NCBI RefSeq assembly: GCF_021502675.1
Contig: NZ_JAKFHA010000019.1
Coordinates: 38,310 to 102,309, forward strand
Origin: Yinghuangia soli
Lineage (GTDB): Bacteria > Actinomycetota > Actinomycetes > Streptomycetales > Streptomycetaceae
Direction of reading: 5' to 3'
Length of the DNA stretch: 64,000 bases
Positions 45,184 to 52,516 of this stretch are shown here, one piece after another. Numbering within the stretch: the first letter of the stretch is position 1; the number at the start of each line of letters is the position of its first letter. The notes under the pieces are model-generated. The model had not been told where the DNA came from and searched no databases. It saw nothing but the letters and a program-made list of their open reading frames with translations. Made by a program: the position numbers and the translations under genes.

Positions 45184-45207
45184 TCAGGTTAGGCAAACCT
45201 TACCTGA
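45184..45207. promoter_or_regulatory. Iron box upstream of siderophore-binding lipoprotein
   Basis: A 24-bp near-palindrome with perfect TCAGGT/ACCTGA ends and the core TTAGGCAAACCTTACC, close to the actinobacterial IdeR/DmdR1 iron-box consensus. It is 41 bases before the lipoprotein ATG and is expected to repress the operon when iron is plentiful. Confidence 0.7.
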
Positions 45208-45248
45208 CACAGTGTCGGTAACTTTCGTCCCCGCCCCCAGGAGTCAAC

Positions 45249-46268
45249 ATGCGTACGGAACCGCGCCGCTGGCGTGCCAGATTGGCGGCTGCGGCCGTCG
45301 CGACCGCCCTCACCGTCGGCCTCGCCGCCTGCGGTGAGGACAGCAAGGACGACGCGAAGTCGACCGGCGCGGGCGCTTCCGCGACCGCTTCGCAGGCCGC
45401 CCCGGGACAGGCCGCGGTCTTCCCGCGGACCATCACGCACGACAAGGGCACCACCGAGATCAAGGCCAAGCCGGAGCGCATCGTCGCGCTGGACAACAGC
45501 CTGGTCGAGGCCGTCGCGCTGCTCGACCGCCCGCTCGTCGGCGGCATCGGGTCGTACCGCGACCGCAAGGGCTTCCCGGAGTACCTGGGCGCCGCGGTCA
45601 AGGACACCAAGGACGTCGGCCCGCTCGACAACCCGAACCTCGAGCAGATCATGGCCCTCAAGCCGGACCTGATCATCTCGGCGACGGTCCGCCACGAGGC
45701 CCTGTACGCCCAGCTGTCCAAGATCGCGCCGACCGTCTTCGTCAAGACGACCGGTCCGCAGTGGAAGGACAACATCAAGGCGGTCGGCCAGGCGATCGGC
45801 GAGGACGAGAAGGCCGCCGCCAAGCTCGCCGCGTACGAGGCCCGCGCGAAGAAGATCGGCACGGCGATCAACGCCAAGGCCAACAACCCGAAGGTGTCGG
45901 TGGTCCGCTTCGTGGACGGTCCGACCCGCATCTACCTGCCGAAGTCCTTCAGCGGCATCGTGCTCGGCGACGCCGGCATCGCGCGCCCGGAGAACCAGCG
46001 CGACCCGGAGAAGTTCAACCTGGAGATCAGCGAGGAGCAGATCGGCCAGGCGGACGGCGACTACATCTTCGTCACCGCCTTCTCCGGCGGCGAGGCCCGC
46101 AAGGCGCAGTTCACCGCGAACCCGCTGTGGGCGCGGCTCAAGGGCGTGCAGGACAAGCACGTGTACGACGTGCAGGACGAGCTGTGGATGACCTCGGTGT
46201 CCGTCCAGGGCGCGCACGTCATCCTCGACGACCTCGCCCGCGTGTTCGGCGTGGACCCGGCCAAGTAG
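45249..46268 (+). CDS. Ferric-siderophore-binding lipoprotein
   Basis: 339 residues. The signal peptide ends in the lipobox LAAC with Cys28. The mature protein is an FecB/FhuD-type binding protein: IKAKPERIVALDNSLVEAV near 75, NLEQIMALKPDLIISATVRH near 130 (family signature), and SGGEARKAQFTANPLWARLK near 280. It captures the iron-loaded siderophore outside the membrane and hands it to the FecCD permeases encoded divergently. Its promoter carries an iron box. Downstream biosynthesis genes follow on the same strand after two hairpins. Confidence 0.93.
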   Translation: MRTEPRRWRARLAAAAVATALTVGLAACGEDSKDDAKSTGAGASATASQAAPGQAAVFPRTITHDKGTTEIKAKPERIVALDNSLVEAVALLDRPLVGGIGSYRDRKGFPEYLGAAVKDTKDVGPLDNPNLEQIMALKPDLIISATVRHEALYAQLSKIAPTVFVKTTGPQWKDNIKAVGQAIGEDEKAAAKLAAYEARAKKIGTAINAKANNPKVSVVRFVDGPTRIYLPKSFSGIVLGDAGIARPENQRDPEKFNLEISEEQIGQADGDYIFVTAFSGGEARKAQFTANPLWARLKGVQDKHVYDVQDELWMTSVSVQGAHVILDDLARVFGVDPAK

Positions 46269-46278
46269 CCTCCGCGCA

Positions 46279-46302
46279 GCCGCCCGCCTCCCGGCGGGCG
46301 GC
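46279..46302 (+). terminator. Strong hairpin after the binding lipoprotein gene
   Basis: Perfect 10-bp stem GCCGCCCGCC/GGCGGGCGGC with loop TCCC, ten bases after the stop. No T-tract. It may lower, rather than abolish, read-through to the biosynthesis genes. Confidence 0.65.
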
Positions 46303-46316
46303 CACTGGCCCCGGGC

Positions 46317-46372
46317 GGGGCGGACAGTTGTGCAGGTGCCGGGCCACCAGCGCCGGCACAGCTGTCCGCCCC
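46317..46372 (+). promoter_or_regulatory. Long structured leader before the siderophore biosynthesis genes
   Basis: Outer arms GGGGCGGACAG and CTGTCCGCCCC (46317-46327, 46362-46372) and inner arms GTGCCGG/CCGGCAC (46336-46342, 46353-46359) form a bulged hairpin 38 bases before the TTG start of the ATP-grasp gene. Could act as attenuator, RNA-stability element or second terminator. I see no iron box in this gap. Confidence 0.4.
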
Positions 46373-46410
46373 GTCCGTGCTCCGGGACCCGCCCGCCCCC
46401 TGGAGGACCG

Positions 46411-47652
46411 TTGAAGCTGCACCTCGTCGCCCTCAACCCCACCGACTCGGTCACGGCCGGGTTCCTGCCCGCGGCCGCCCGGCTCGGTCTCGACGTCACG
46501 CTGTTCACCGACCGCGCCGAACCGCACAAGGCCGCGTACGCCGGAGGCGACGCCGCGCCGGCCCGCATCGTCGAATGCGACGTGCGCGACTTCCGCGCCC
46601 TCGCCGCCGCGATGGCCGAAGGCCCGGCGCCCGACGGGGTCTTCAGCAACAGCGACCACCTGCAGACGCAAACCGCCCTGGCCGCCGACTGGTTCGGGCT
46701 GCCCGGCAAGGACTGGCGGGCCACGCTGCGCGCCAAGAACAAAGCGCTGATGCGGCGCTGCCTGGCCGATGCGGGCGTCGACCGCGTCGCGTCCGCGGAG
46801 CTCGGCGCCGGGCAGGACCCCGCCTCGCTCGCCGCCCGCGAGCTGCCCTACCCGTGCGTGGTCAAGCCGCGCGAGGGCGTCGCCAGCGAGGACGTCTACC
46901 TGGTCGAGGACGAGGCCGAACTCCTCGCCCGGTGCCGGGAGATCCGGGAGCGGACACCGGACGTCGTGCTGGTCGTCGAGGAGTTCCTGGCGGGCGGGCT
47001 GCACACCCTGGAGACGCTCGGCGACGGGCGCGTACGCCACGTCCTGGGCGGCTTCCGCACCCGGCTCTCGCCGCCGCCCACCTTCATCGAAGAAGCCCTG
47101 GTCTTCGACCCCGAGCCGCCCGCCGGCCCCGCGGCCCAGGTGCTCGCCGCGCTGGACGCGCTGGGCGTGGGGTTCGGCGCCTGCCACACCGAGTTCGTGG
47201 TCGGCGGCGACGGCCGCGCCCGCCTCATCGAGGTCAACTACCGCATCATCGGCGACCAGTGCGACCTGCTGCTCCAGGACCTGCTGGGCATACCGGTGTT
47301 CGAGCAGGTACTCCGCACCCACCTCGGCGAGCCGCTCCCGGACGCACTGCCGCGGCGCACCGACCTGCGGGCCCGGGTCGAGTACGTCTGCGCCGACCGC
47401 GCGGGCACGCTGCTCTCGGCCCCGGCCGCGGAAGACCTGGTCGACGGCACGGGGGCCGGAGCGGGCAGCGGCAGCGGCGACGGCGTACGGCTGGCATACC
47501 GGCCGCTGCGCGAGACGGGCGTCACGGCGCCGCTGACCGGCACCAACCGCGACTACATCGGCGTGCTGCGCGCGATCGGCCCCGGCCAGGAGGCCGTGGA
47601 CGCCGCCGTGGACCGCTTCCTGGCAGGGCGCAGCTGGGAGTTCGGCGCATGA
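46411..47652 (+). CDS. ATP-grasp ligase of a vibrioferrin-type siderophore pathway (PvsA-like)
   Basis: 413 residues from TTG 46411 with GGAGG four bases upstream. ATP-grasp enzyme: a pre-ATP-grasp part (LHLVALNPTDSVTAGFLPAA), lysine-rich entry RAKNKALMRRCLADAGV near 110, ATP-binding PYPCVVKPREGVASEDVYLV near 148-168, the hinge VVLVVEEFLAGGLHT near 190, and the metal-binding C-terminus CHTEFVVGGDGRARLIEVNY near 252-272 (E-x-N). It activates a carboxylate as acyl phosphate and couples it to an amine. In vibrioferrin synthesis PvsA plays this role in joining alanine to the rest. It is first in an order identical to pvsABCDE. The product assignment is by gene order, not by tested chemistry. Confidence 0.82.
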   Translation: MKLHLVALNPTDSVTAGFLPAAARLGLDVTLFTDRAEPHKAAYAGGDAAPARIVECDVRDFRALAAAMAEGPAPDGVFSNSDHLQTQTALAADWFGLPGKDWRATLRAKNKALMRRCLADAGVDRVASAELGAGQDPASLAARELPYPCVVKPREGVASEDVYLVEDEAELLARCREIRERTPDVVLVVEEFLAGGLHTLETLGDGRVRHVLGGFRTRLSPPPTFIEEALVFDPEPPAGPAAQVLAALDALGVGFGACHTEFVVGGDGRARLIEVNYRIIGDQCDLLLQDLLGIPVFEQVLRTHLGEPLPDALPRRTDLRARVEYVCADRAGTLLSAPAAEDLVDGTGAGAGSGSGDGVRLAYRPLRETGVTAPLTGTNRDYIGVLRAIGPGQEAVDAAVDRFLAGRSWEFGA

Positions 47653-49424
47653 GGGCCGAACCGGCACCGGCCGGGGAGGCCGCTGCTTCCGGTGTCGACG
47701 AGGCCACGGAAGCGGCTTTGTGCATGCGGATCCTGGACGCCCTGCTGCGCGAGGACGTCCACCGGTTCCGTACCGCGGGGCGGCTCGACCGCCGCCGCGA
47801 CGGCTGGTGGCTGACCGTGGATTCCGGGTACCGGTCCGCCGAATTCCCGGTGCGGGAGAGCACCTTCCTCGGCCGCCTGGCGGCGCGCGGGCCGCACCTG
47901 AACTTCGCGGACCGCCCGCACGACCCCGACGGGCGCGGCACCGGGCGACTGGAGACCCTGCTGGAGTTCCTGGCGGCCGGCGCCGATCCGGCCGACGCGG
48001 ACGGCTTCGCGGCATTCGCCGCCGAGTGCCGGGCCGCGCTGGCGACCGTGCGGTCGCAGGAGGCCTCCCGGGCCGGCGTCTTCGCCCGGCTGGCCGGGCA
48101 GCCCGCGCGCGGGCACTCCGGGGCCTTGGTCTACGACACGCTCGCGGCCCACCACGACCATCCGGCGTACCCGACGGGGCGTTGCCGCACCGGCCTCACG
48201 GACCATCAGCTCGCCGCCCATGCACCGGAGTTCCACCCCGCTTTCGCGATGCGGTGGGCCGCCGTGCCGCGCGCGGCGCTCTTCCGGACCGGGACCTTCC
48301 CCGAGTTCTGGCCGCAGCCCTCGACGCTGGGCCTGCCCGGCGGCTACGACGACACGCACATCGCGATCCCCGTCCACCCGCTGACCGACCCGCGGGCCCT
48401 GACCGCGGCGATGCCGTGGCTGCGCCCGGCGCCCGAGGCGTACCTCGACGTCGCCCCGACGCTGTCGATGCGCAGCGTGGCGGTGCTCGGCGATCCGGGC
48501 GTCCAGCTCAAGGTCCCGCTCGACACCAGCACGCTCGGCCTGCGCAACCGCCGGACCATGAAGCCGGGTTCGCTGGTCGACGGGGACGCGGGCGGGCGGC
48601 TGCTGCGCCGCGTGCTGGACGCCGAGCCGCAGTTCGCGGGCCGCATCCTGATCGCCGACGAGCACACGTACGGGCATGCCCGCCACGAACTGGTGGCCTT
48701 CCTCGTACGCCGCCTGCCGCCCGGCCTGGACGACGCCCGGGTCGTCACGGTCGCGGCCCTCGCCGCCGCCGCACCCGGCGGGCGCACGGTCGTCGAGGCG
48801 CTGGCCGACGAGTACTTCGACGGCGACCCGGTGGCCTTCTACGACAGCTACCTGCGGCTGCTGCTCGACTGGCACGTCACGCTGTGGATGCGCTACGGCA
48901 TCGCCCTGGAGGCCCACCAGCAGAACACCTCGGTCGTCCTCGACCGGGACGCCTCCGGGGCCACCCGGCTGCGGCTGCTGCTCAAGGACAACGACGGCCC
49001 GCGGCTGATCGCGGCCCGCGTGCAGGCCGCGCTGGACGGGCCGCCCCTTCGGTTCGACGACGCCCGCATCCCGGTGACCGACGGCCGCCCGCTGGCCGAC
49101 CTTTTCACCACCATCACGCTGCATCTGTGCGCCGCGGCACCGCTGTTCGGCCTCGCCGCCGCGGGGCGCGCGGACGCCGCGGACCTCATGGAACTGCTGC
49201 GGGACCGCCTCGTCGAAGCGGCGGCACCGCACGCCGGCACCGAGGACTACGCGCTGCTGCGCGACGGTGTCCTGGACGCCGAGCTGCTGCCCGTCAAGCT
49301 CATGGTCACCGCCGGAACGCTGCTCGACAAGCAGCGCTCGGGGGCCGCGGACATCAACAAGCACTACGCCCGCACCGGGCCGAACTACCTCCGACCGAGA
49401 CGGCATGCCGATGTCCGCGCCTGA
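47649..49424 (+). CDS. NIS siderophore synthetase, IucA/IucC family (PvsB-like)
   Basis: 591 residues; ATG overlaps the previous stop (ATGA). IucA/IucC fold: AIPVHPLTDPRALTAAMPWL near 240 (the usual HPWQ is replaced by HPLT), then LSMRSVAVLGDPGVQLKVPL and STLGLRNRRTMKPGS near 270-310 with the ATP-binding Lys/Arg/Thr set, DWHVTLWMRYGIALEAHQQN near 405-425 and the palm motif LLLKDNDGPRLI, then the FhuF-like C-terminal end. NIS synthetases adenylate a citrate carboxyl and condense it with an amine or alcohol. Two different family members flank an exporter here, as in vibrioferrin loci. Confidence 0.88.
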   Translation: MRAEPAPAGEAAASGVDEATEAALCMRILDALLREDVHRFRTAGRLDRRRDGWWLTVDSGYRSAEFPVRESTFLGRLAARGPHLNFADRPHDPDGRGTGRLETLLEFLAAGADPADADGFAAFAAECRAALATVRSQEASRAGVFARLAGQPARGHSGALVYDTLAAHHDHPAYPTGRCRTGLTDHQLAAHAPEFHPAFAMRWAAVPRAALFRTGTFPEFWPQPSTLGLPGGYDDTHIAIPVHPLTDPRALTAAMPWLRPAPEAYLDVAPTLSMRSVAVLGDPGVQLKVPLDTSTLGLRNRRTMKPGSLVDGDAGGRLLRRVLDAEPQFAGRILIADEHTYGHARHELVAFLVRRLPPGLDDARVVTVAALAAAAPGGRTVVEALADEYFDGDPVAFYDSYLRLLLDWHVTLWMRYGIALEAHQQNTSVVLDRDASGATRLRLLLKDNDGPRLIAARVQAALDGPPLRFDDARIPVTDGRPLADLFTTITLHLCAAAPLFGLAAAGRADAADLMELLRDRLVEAAAPHAGTEDYALLRDGVLDAELLPVKLMVTAGTLLDKQRSGAADINKHYARTGPNYLRPRRHADVRA

Positions 49425-50853
49425 CCGCTCCGCCGCCCGATCGGGATCCGATCCGGTACGCAGCGCCGTGTACGCGGTGGCGGCCTGCCACTTCGTGGCG
49501 TCGTTCGCGGCGCTCGGGCTGCCGCCGTACCTGGTCGAGATCCTGCCCACGCTGGGCGACGAAGAGGCGCGCTGGGCGGGCGTGTTGTACGTGGTGCCGA
49601 CCGTGTGCGGGGCGCTCGCGGCTCCGGTGTGGGGCCGGCTCGGCGACCGCTTCGGCCGGAAGCGCCTGCTGCTGCGCGCCCAACTCGGGCTGGCCGTGGC
49701 GTTCTTGCTGACCGGTCTGGCGCAGAGCCTGCCCGCGTTCACCGCGGCACTGGTGCTGCAGGGCTTGTTGGGCGGGACCTTCGCCGCATCGACCGGGTAC
49801 CTTGCCGGAGTGCTGCCAACCGGTCGTCTCGCCTGGGCACTGACGCTCATGCAGGGCAGCGCGCGGGCGGCCCTGGTCGCCGCGCCGGTCGTGGTCGGGC
49901 TGCTCGCGCCCGTACTGCCGCCGCACCGGCAGTACTTGGTCATGGCGCTGCTGCCGCTGACCGCGGCGGTGACGCTGGCGCTGCTTCCGGCACCGGGCGC
50001 CGATCCCGCCGAGACTGCCAAGGCTTCGTCGCCGGCCGGGTCGCCGGACTCGGCCGGGTCAGCCGATGCGGCTGATACGACTGATACAGCTGCTGCGGCC
50101 GGGTCGACCGATTCGTGCGAAGCGCCGAACCCTCAGGAACTCCCCCTGTCGGGTGTCGAGTCCGACAACGCGCCCGCCAAGCACCTGCTCTTCGCTCCGC
50201 GCCTGCGCGTCCTGCTGGCCCTGGAGTTCGTGTTCGTCTTCGCGACCATCGTCACCTTCCCCTACCTCACCGCGCTCGTCGAGGACCGCATGCCCGGTCT
50301 GCCGTCCGTGACTTCCGGTGTGGTCTTCGCGCTCCCCCACGTCTGCTACCTCGTCCTGGCCCGCCCCGCGCTCGCGGTGGCGACGGAGCGTCCGGCGCAG
50401 GCCATCGCCGCCGGGTTCGGCCTGGTCGCGGCCGGCTGCGTGCTGCACCTGCCGGACGCCGGGCTTCCGCTGCTGCTGGCCGCCCGGGTCGTCTTCGGGG
50501 CCGGGCTCACGGCCGGGCTGGTCGGCCTGTCCGCGCTGACCGCGCAGATGTCGCGGGGCCGGGCGCCCGGGAGCCTGTTCGGCACGCTCGAATTCGTCTC
50601 GAAGCTCGGCGCGGTGGCCGCCGGGCTGGCCGCGTCCGCGCTGACCGCGCACCTCGGCCCGGACGCGCCGCAGGCCGCGGGGGCGCTCCTCGGCGCGGCC
50701 GCCGCCCTCACCCTCGTCCCCCGGCTACGCCGACGCCCCGCGAACCCCGCGAACCCTGCGAACCCCGCGAAGGAGCCTCATGCACCCCGCCGCTCACTCC
50801 GCCGCACATCCCGCCGCGACCGCGCACACACCGGCCATGCTGCCGACCGCTGA
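49405..50853 (+). CDS. MFS siderophore exporter (PvsC-like)
   Basis: 482 residues, about 12 helices. Helix 1 starts at AVYAVAACHFVASFAALGLP. The conserved MFS loop 2-3 motif GRLGDRFGRKRLLLRAQ is near residue 75. The two halves are separated by a long Ala/Ser/Asp-rich loop (about 195-255). Placed between two NIS synthetase genes, it probably exports the finished siderophore. ATG 49405 overlaps the upstream gene by 20 bases; ATG 49411 is possible. The 3' end overlaps the next coding region by 74 bases and encodes an Asn-Pro-Ala repeat and an Arg-rich tail, a likely extension past a weakly conserved C-terminus. Confidence 0.87.
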   Translation: MPMSAPDRSAARSGSDPVRSAVYAVAACHFVASFAALGLPPYLVEILPTLGDEEARWAGVLYVVPTVCGALAAPVWGRLGDRFGRKRLLLRAQLGLAVAFLLTGLAQSLPAFTAALVLQGLLGGTFAASTGYLAGVLPTGRLAWALTLMQGSARAALVAAPVVVGLLAPVLPPHRQYLVMALLPLTAAVTLALLPAPGADPAETAKASSPAGSPDSAGSADAADTTDTAAAAGSTDSCEAPNPQELPLSGVESDNAPAKHLLFAPRLRVLLALEFVFVFATIVTFPYLTALVEDRMPGLPSVTSGVVFALPHVCYLVLARPALAVATERPAQAIAAGFGLVAAGCVLHLPDAGLPLLLAARVVFGAGLTAGLVGLSALTAQMSRGRAPGSLFGTLEFVSKLGAVAAGLAASALTAHLGPDAPQAAGALLGAAAALTLVPRLRRRPANPANPANPAKEPHAPRRSLRRTSRRDRAHTGHAADR

Positions 50854-52516
50854 CGACGCGACCACCCATACCCTGCTCAACTGCCTGCTCCGCGAAGTCT
50901 CCGGACCCGAGCATCAAGCCATAGTGTCCGACGGCTACTTGCTGATCCGCTTGCCGCGCGCCGACGCCCTGCTGCGGGTGGCCTTACGGCGCACCTCGCT
51001 GACCGGTGCGCACCGCTTCCGGGGCGCCGCGCAGCGACATACCGAGCACGGGTGGGACCCGCTGGAGTGGCCCGTGCTGGCCGGACTGATCGCCCGCGAA
51101 CTCCAGGCCCGCAGCGGCGAGGCCAACGCCGAGTTCGGCGACCAGGTGCGCAGCAGTCGCGACACGATCGCGGACCTGCTCGCGGCGCGTCCCGAAACAC
51201 CGGAGCCGCTGGGCTACTTGGCCTCCGAGCAGGCACTCGTGTTCGGGCACCGGTTCCATCCGGCGCCCAAGGCGCACGGCGGCGGCCGGGAGGACCGAGT
51301 ACGGTACGGGCCGGAGTCCGGGCGTACCGTCCGACTCCGCTATCTGGCGGTGCGCCGGGACCTCGTACGCGAGCAGGCGGCCGACCCCGCTGCCCTGGCC
51401 CGCTTCGATGCGGCGGCGACCGGCGTCACCGCGCCCGCGGGATTCCGGCTGCTCCCGGTCCACCCGTGGCAGTGGTCCCTGCTGGCCGGCAACGCCGCGC
51501 TGCGGCAGGCGCTCGACGACGGCCGGATCCGCGATCTGGGCGTCGGCGGAACGGAGTTCACGCCCACCGCGTCGGTGCGCACGCTCGCCGGCGACGGCTT
51601 CTTCCTCAAGTTCAGCCTCGACCTGCGCATCACCAACTGCGTGCGGAAGAACGCCGCGTACGAGCTGTCCGGGGCGGTCGCGCTCACCCGGATCCTGGCC
51701 GATCCCGCCCGGGCCACCGCGCGGCGCCACCCCGGCTTCGCGCTGCTGCCCGAACCGGCTTACCGGACCGTGGACTTGGGCGATACCGCACTGCTCGAAG
51801 GGCTCGGCGTCATCGTGCGGGAGGCGGGCGAACTGGCGGCCGGGCCGGGGGTCCCGCTGCTGGCCGGGGCGGTCGCCGACGAGTACGCGGTGTCCGCCGC
51901 GCACGTCTCGCACCTGGTCGGGGTGCCGTCGCCCGAGCGCCTCGCGGCGTGGTGGGAGGCGTACGTCCGGCTTCTGGTGCCGCCGGTGCTGACGCTGTTC
52001 TTCGACCACGGGGTGGTCCTGGAGCCGCATCTGCAGAACGTGCTGGTGTGCGTGGACGCCGACGGGATGCCGGTGCGCATGGTCTTCCGCGACCTGGAGG
52101 GCACCAAGCTGCTGCCGGACCGGCACGCCCGCGCGCTCGCCGCGCTGCCGCCTGCGGTCGCGGGACCGATGACCTACGACACGGAGCGCGGCTGGAACCG
52201 CGTCGTGTACTGCCTGCTCGTGAACCACATCGGCGAGACCGCGGCCGCGCTGGCCGACCTGTGCCCGGAGGCCGAACCGCGGCTGTGGGCGGTGGTGCGG
52301 GCGGTCCTGGCCGAGCATGCGCGGACGTACGGGTGCCCGCCGCCGCTACGGGCGCTGCTGGCCGGGGTGCCGCTGCCCGCAAAGGCGAACCTGATGACGC
52401 GCTGGCGGCGAGCTGCGGACCGGGAGGCGGGGTACGTGCCGCTGCCGAGTCCGCTGGGCGCGGCGTTCCTGCTGGGGGCCGAGGGGTCGGCCGTCGACGT
52501 GGAGGAGGCCCGGTGA
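50780..52516 (+). CDS. NIS siderophore synthetase, IucA/IucC family (PvsD-like), with TTA codon
   Basis: 578 residues. IucA/IucC motifs: GHRFHPAPKAHGGGREDRVR near 155, LLPVHPWQWSLLAGN near 225-240 (intact HPWQ), then TPTASVRTLAGDGFFLKFSL and ITNCVRKNAAYELSG near 255-300, FFDHGVVLEPHLQNVLVCVD near 410-430 and RDLEGTKLL. It performs the second citrate condensation of the pathway. Leu69 is a TTA codon (50984), rare in Streptomyces and dependent on the bldA tRNA, so siderophore output could be limited to developed or stressed cells. ATG 50780 has AAGGAG four bases upstream inside the end of the exporter gene. Confidence 0.9.
   Translation: MHPAAHSAAHPAATAHTPAMLPTADDATTHTLLNCLLREVSGPEHQAIVSDGYLLIRLPRADALLRVALRRTSLTGAHRFRGAAQRHTEHGWDPLEWPVLAGLIARELQARSGEANAEFGDQVRSSRDTIADLLAARPETPEPLGYLASEQALVFGHRFHPAPKAHGGGREDRVRYGPESGRTVRLRYLAVRRDLVREQAADPAALARFDAAATGVTAPAGFRLLPVHPWQWSLLAGNAALRQALDDGRIRDLGVGGTEFTPTASVRTLAGDGFFLKFSLDLRITNCVRKNAAYELSGAVALTRILADPARATARRHPGFALLPEPAYRTVDLGDTALLEGLGVIVREAGELAAGPGVPLLAGAVADEYAVSAAHVSHLVGVPSPERLAAWWEAYVRLLVPPVLTLFFDHGVVLEPHLQNVLVCVDADGMPVRMVFRDLEGTKLLPDRHARALAALPPAVAGPMTYDTERGWNRVVYCLLVNHIGETAAALADLCPEAEPRLWAVVRAVLAEHARTYGCPPPLRALLAGVPLPAKANLMTRWRRAADREAGYVPLPSPLGAAFLLGAEGSAVDVEEAR

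Noticed and set aside
46330..46410. ATG start of the ATP-grasp gene at 46330
   Set aside because: It would translate the bulged hairpin and gives non-conserved residues. TTG 46411 has a clear GGAGG.
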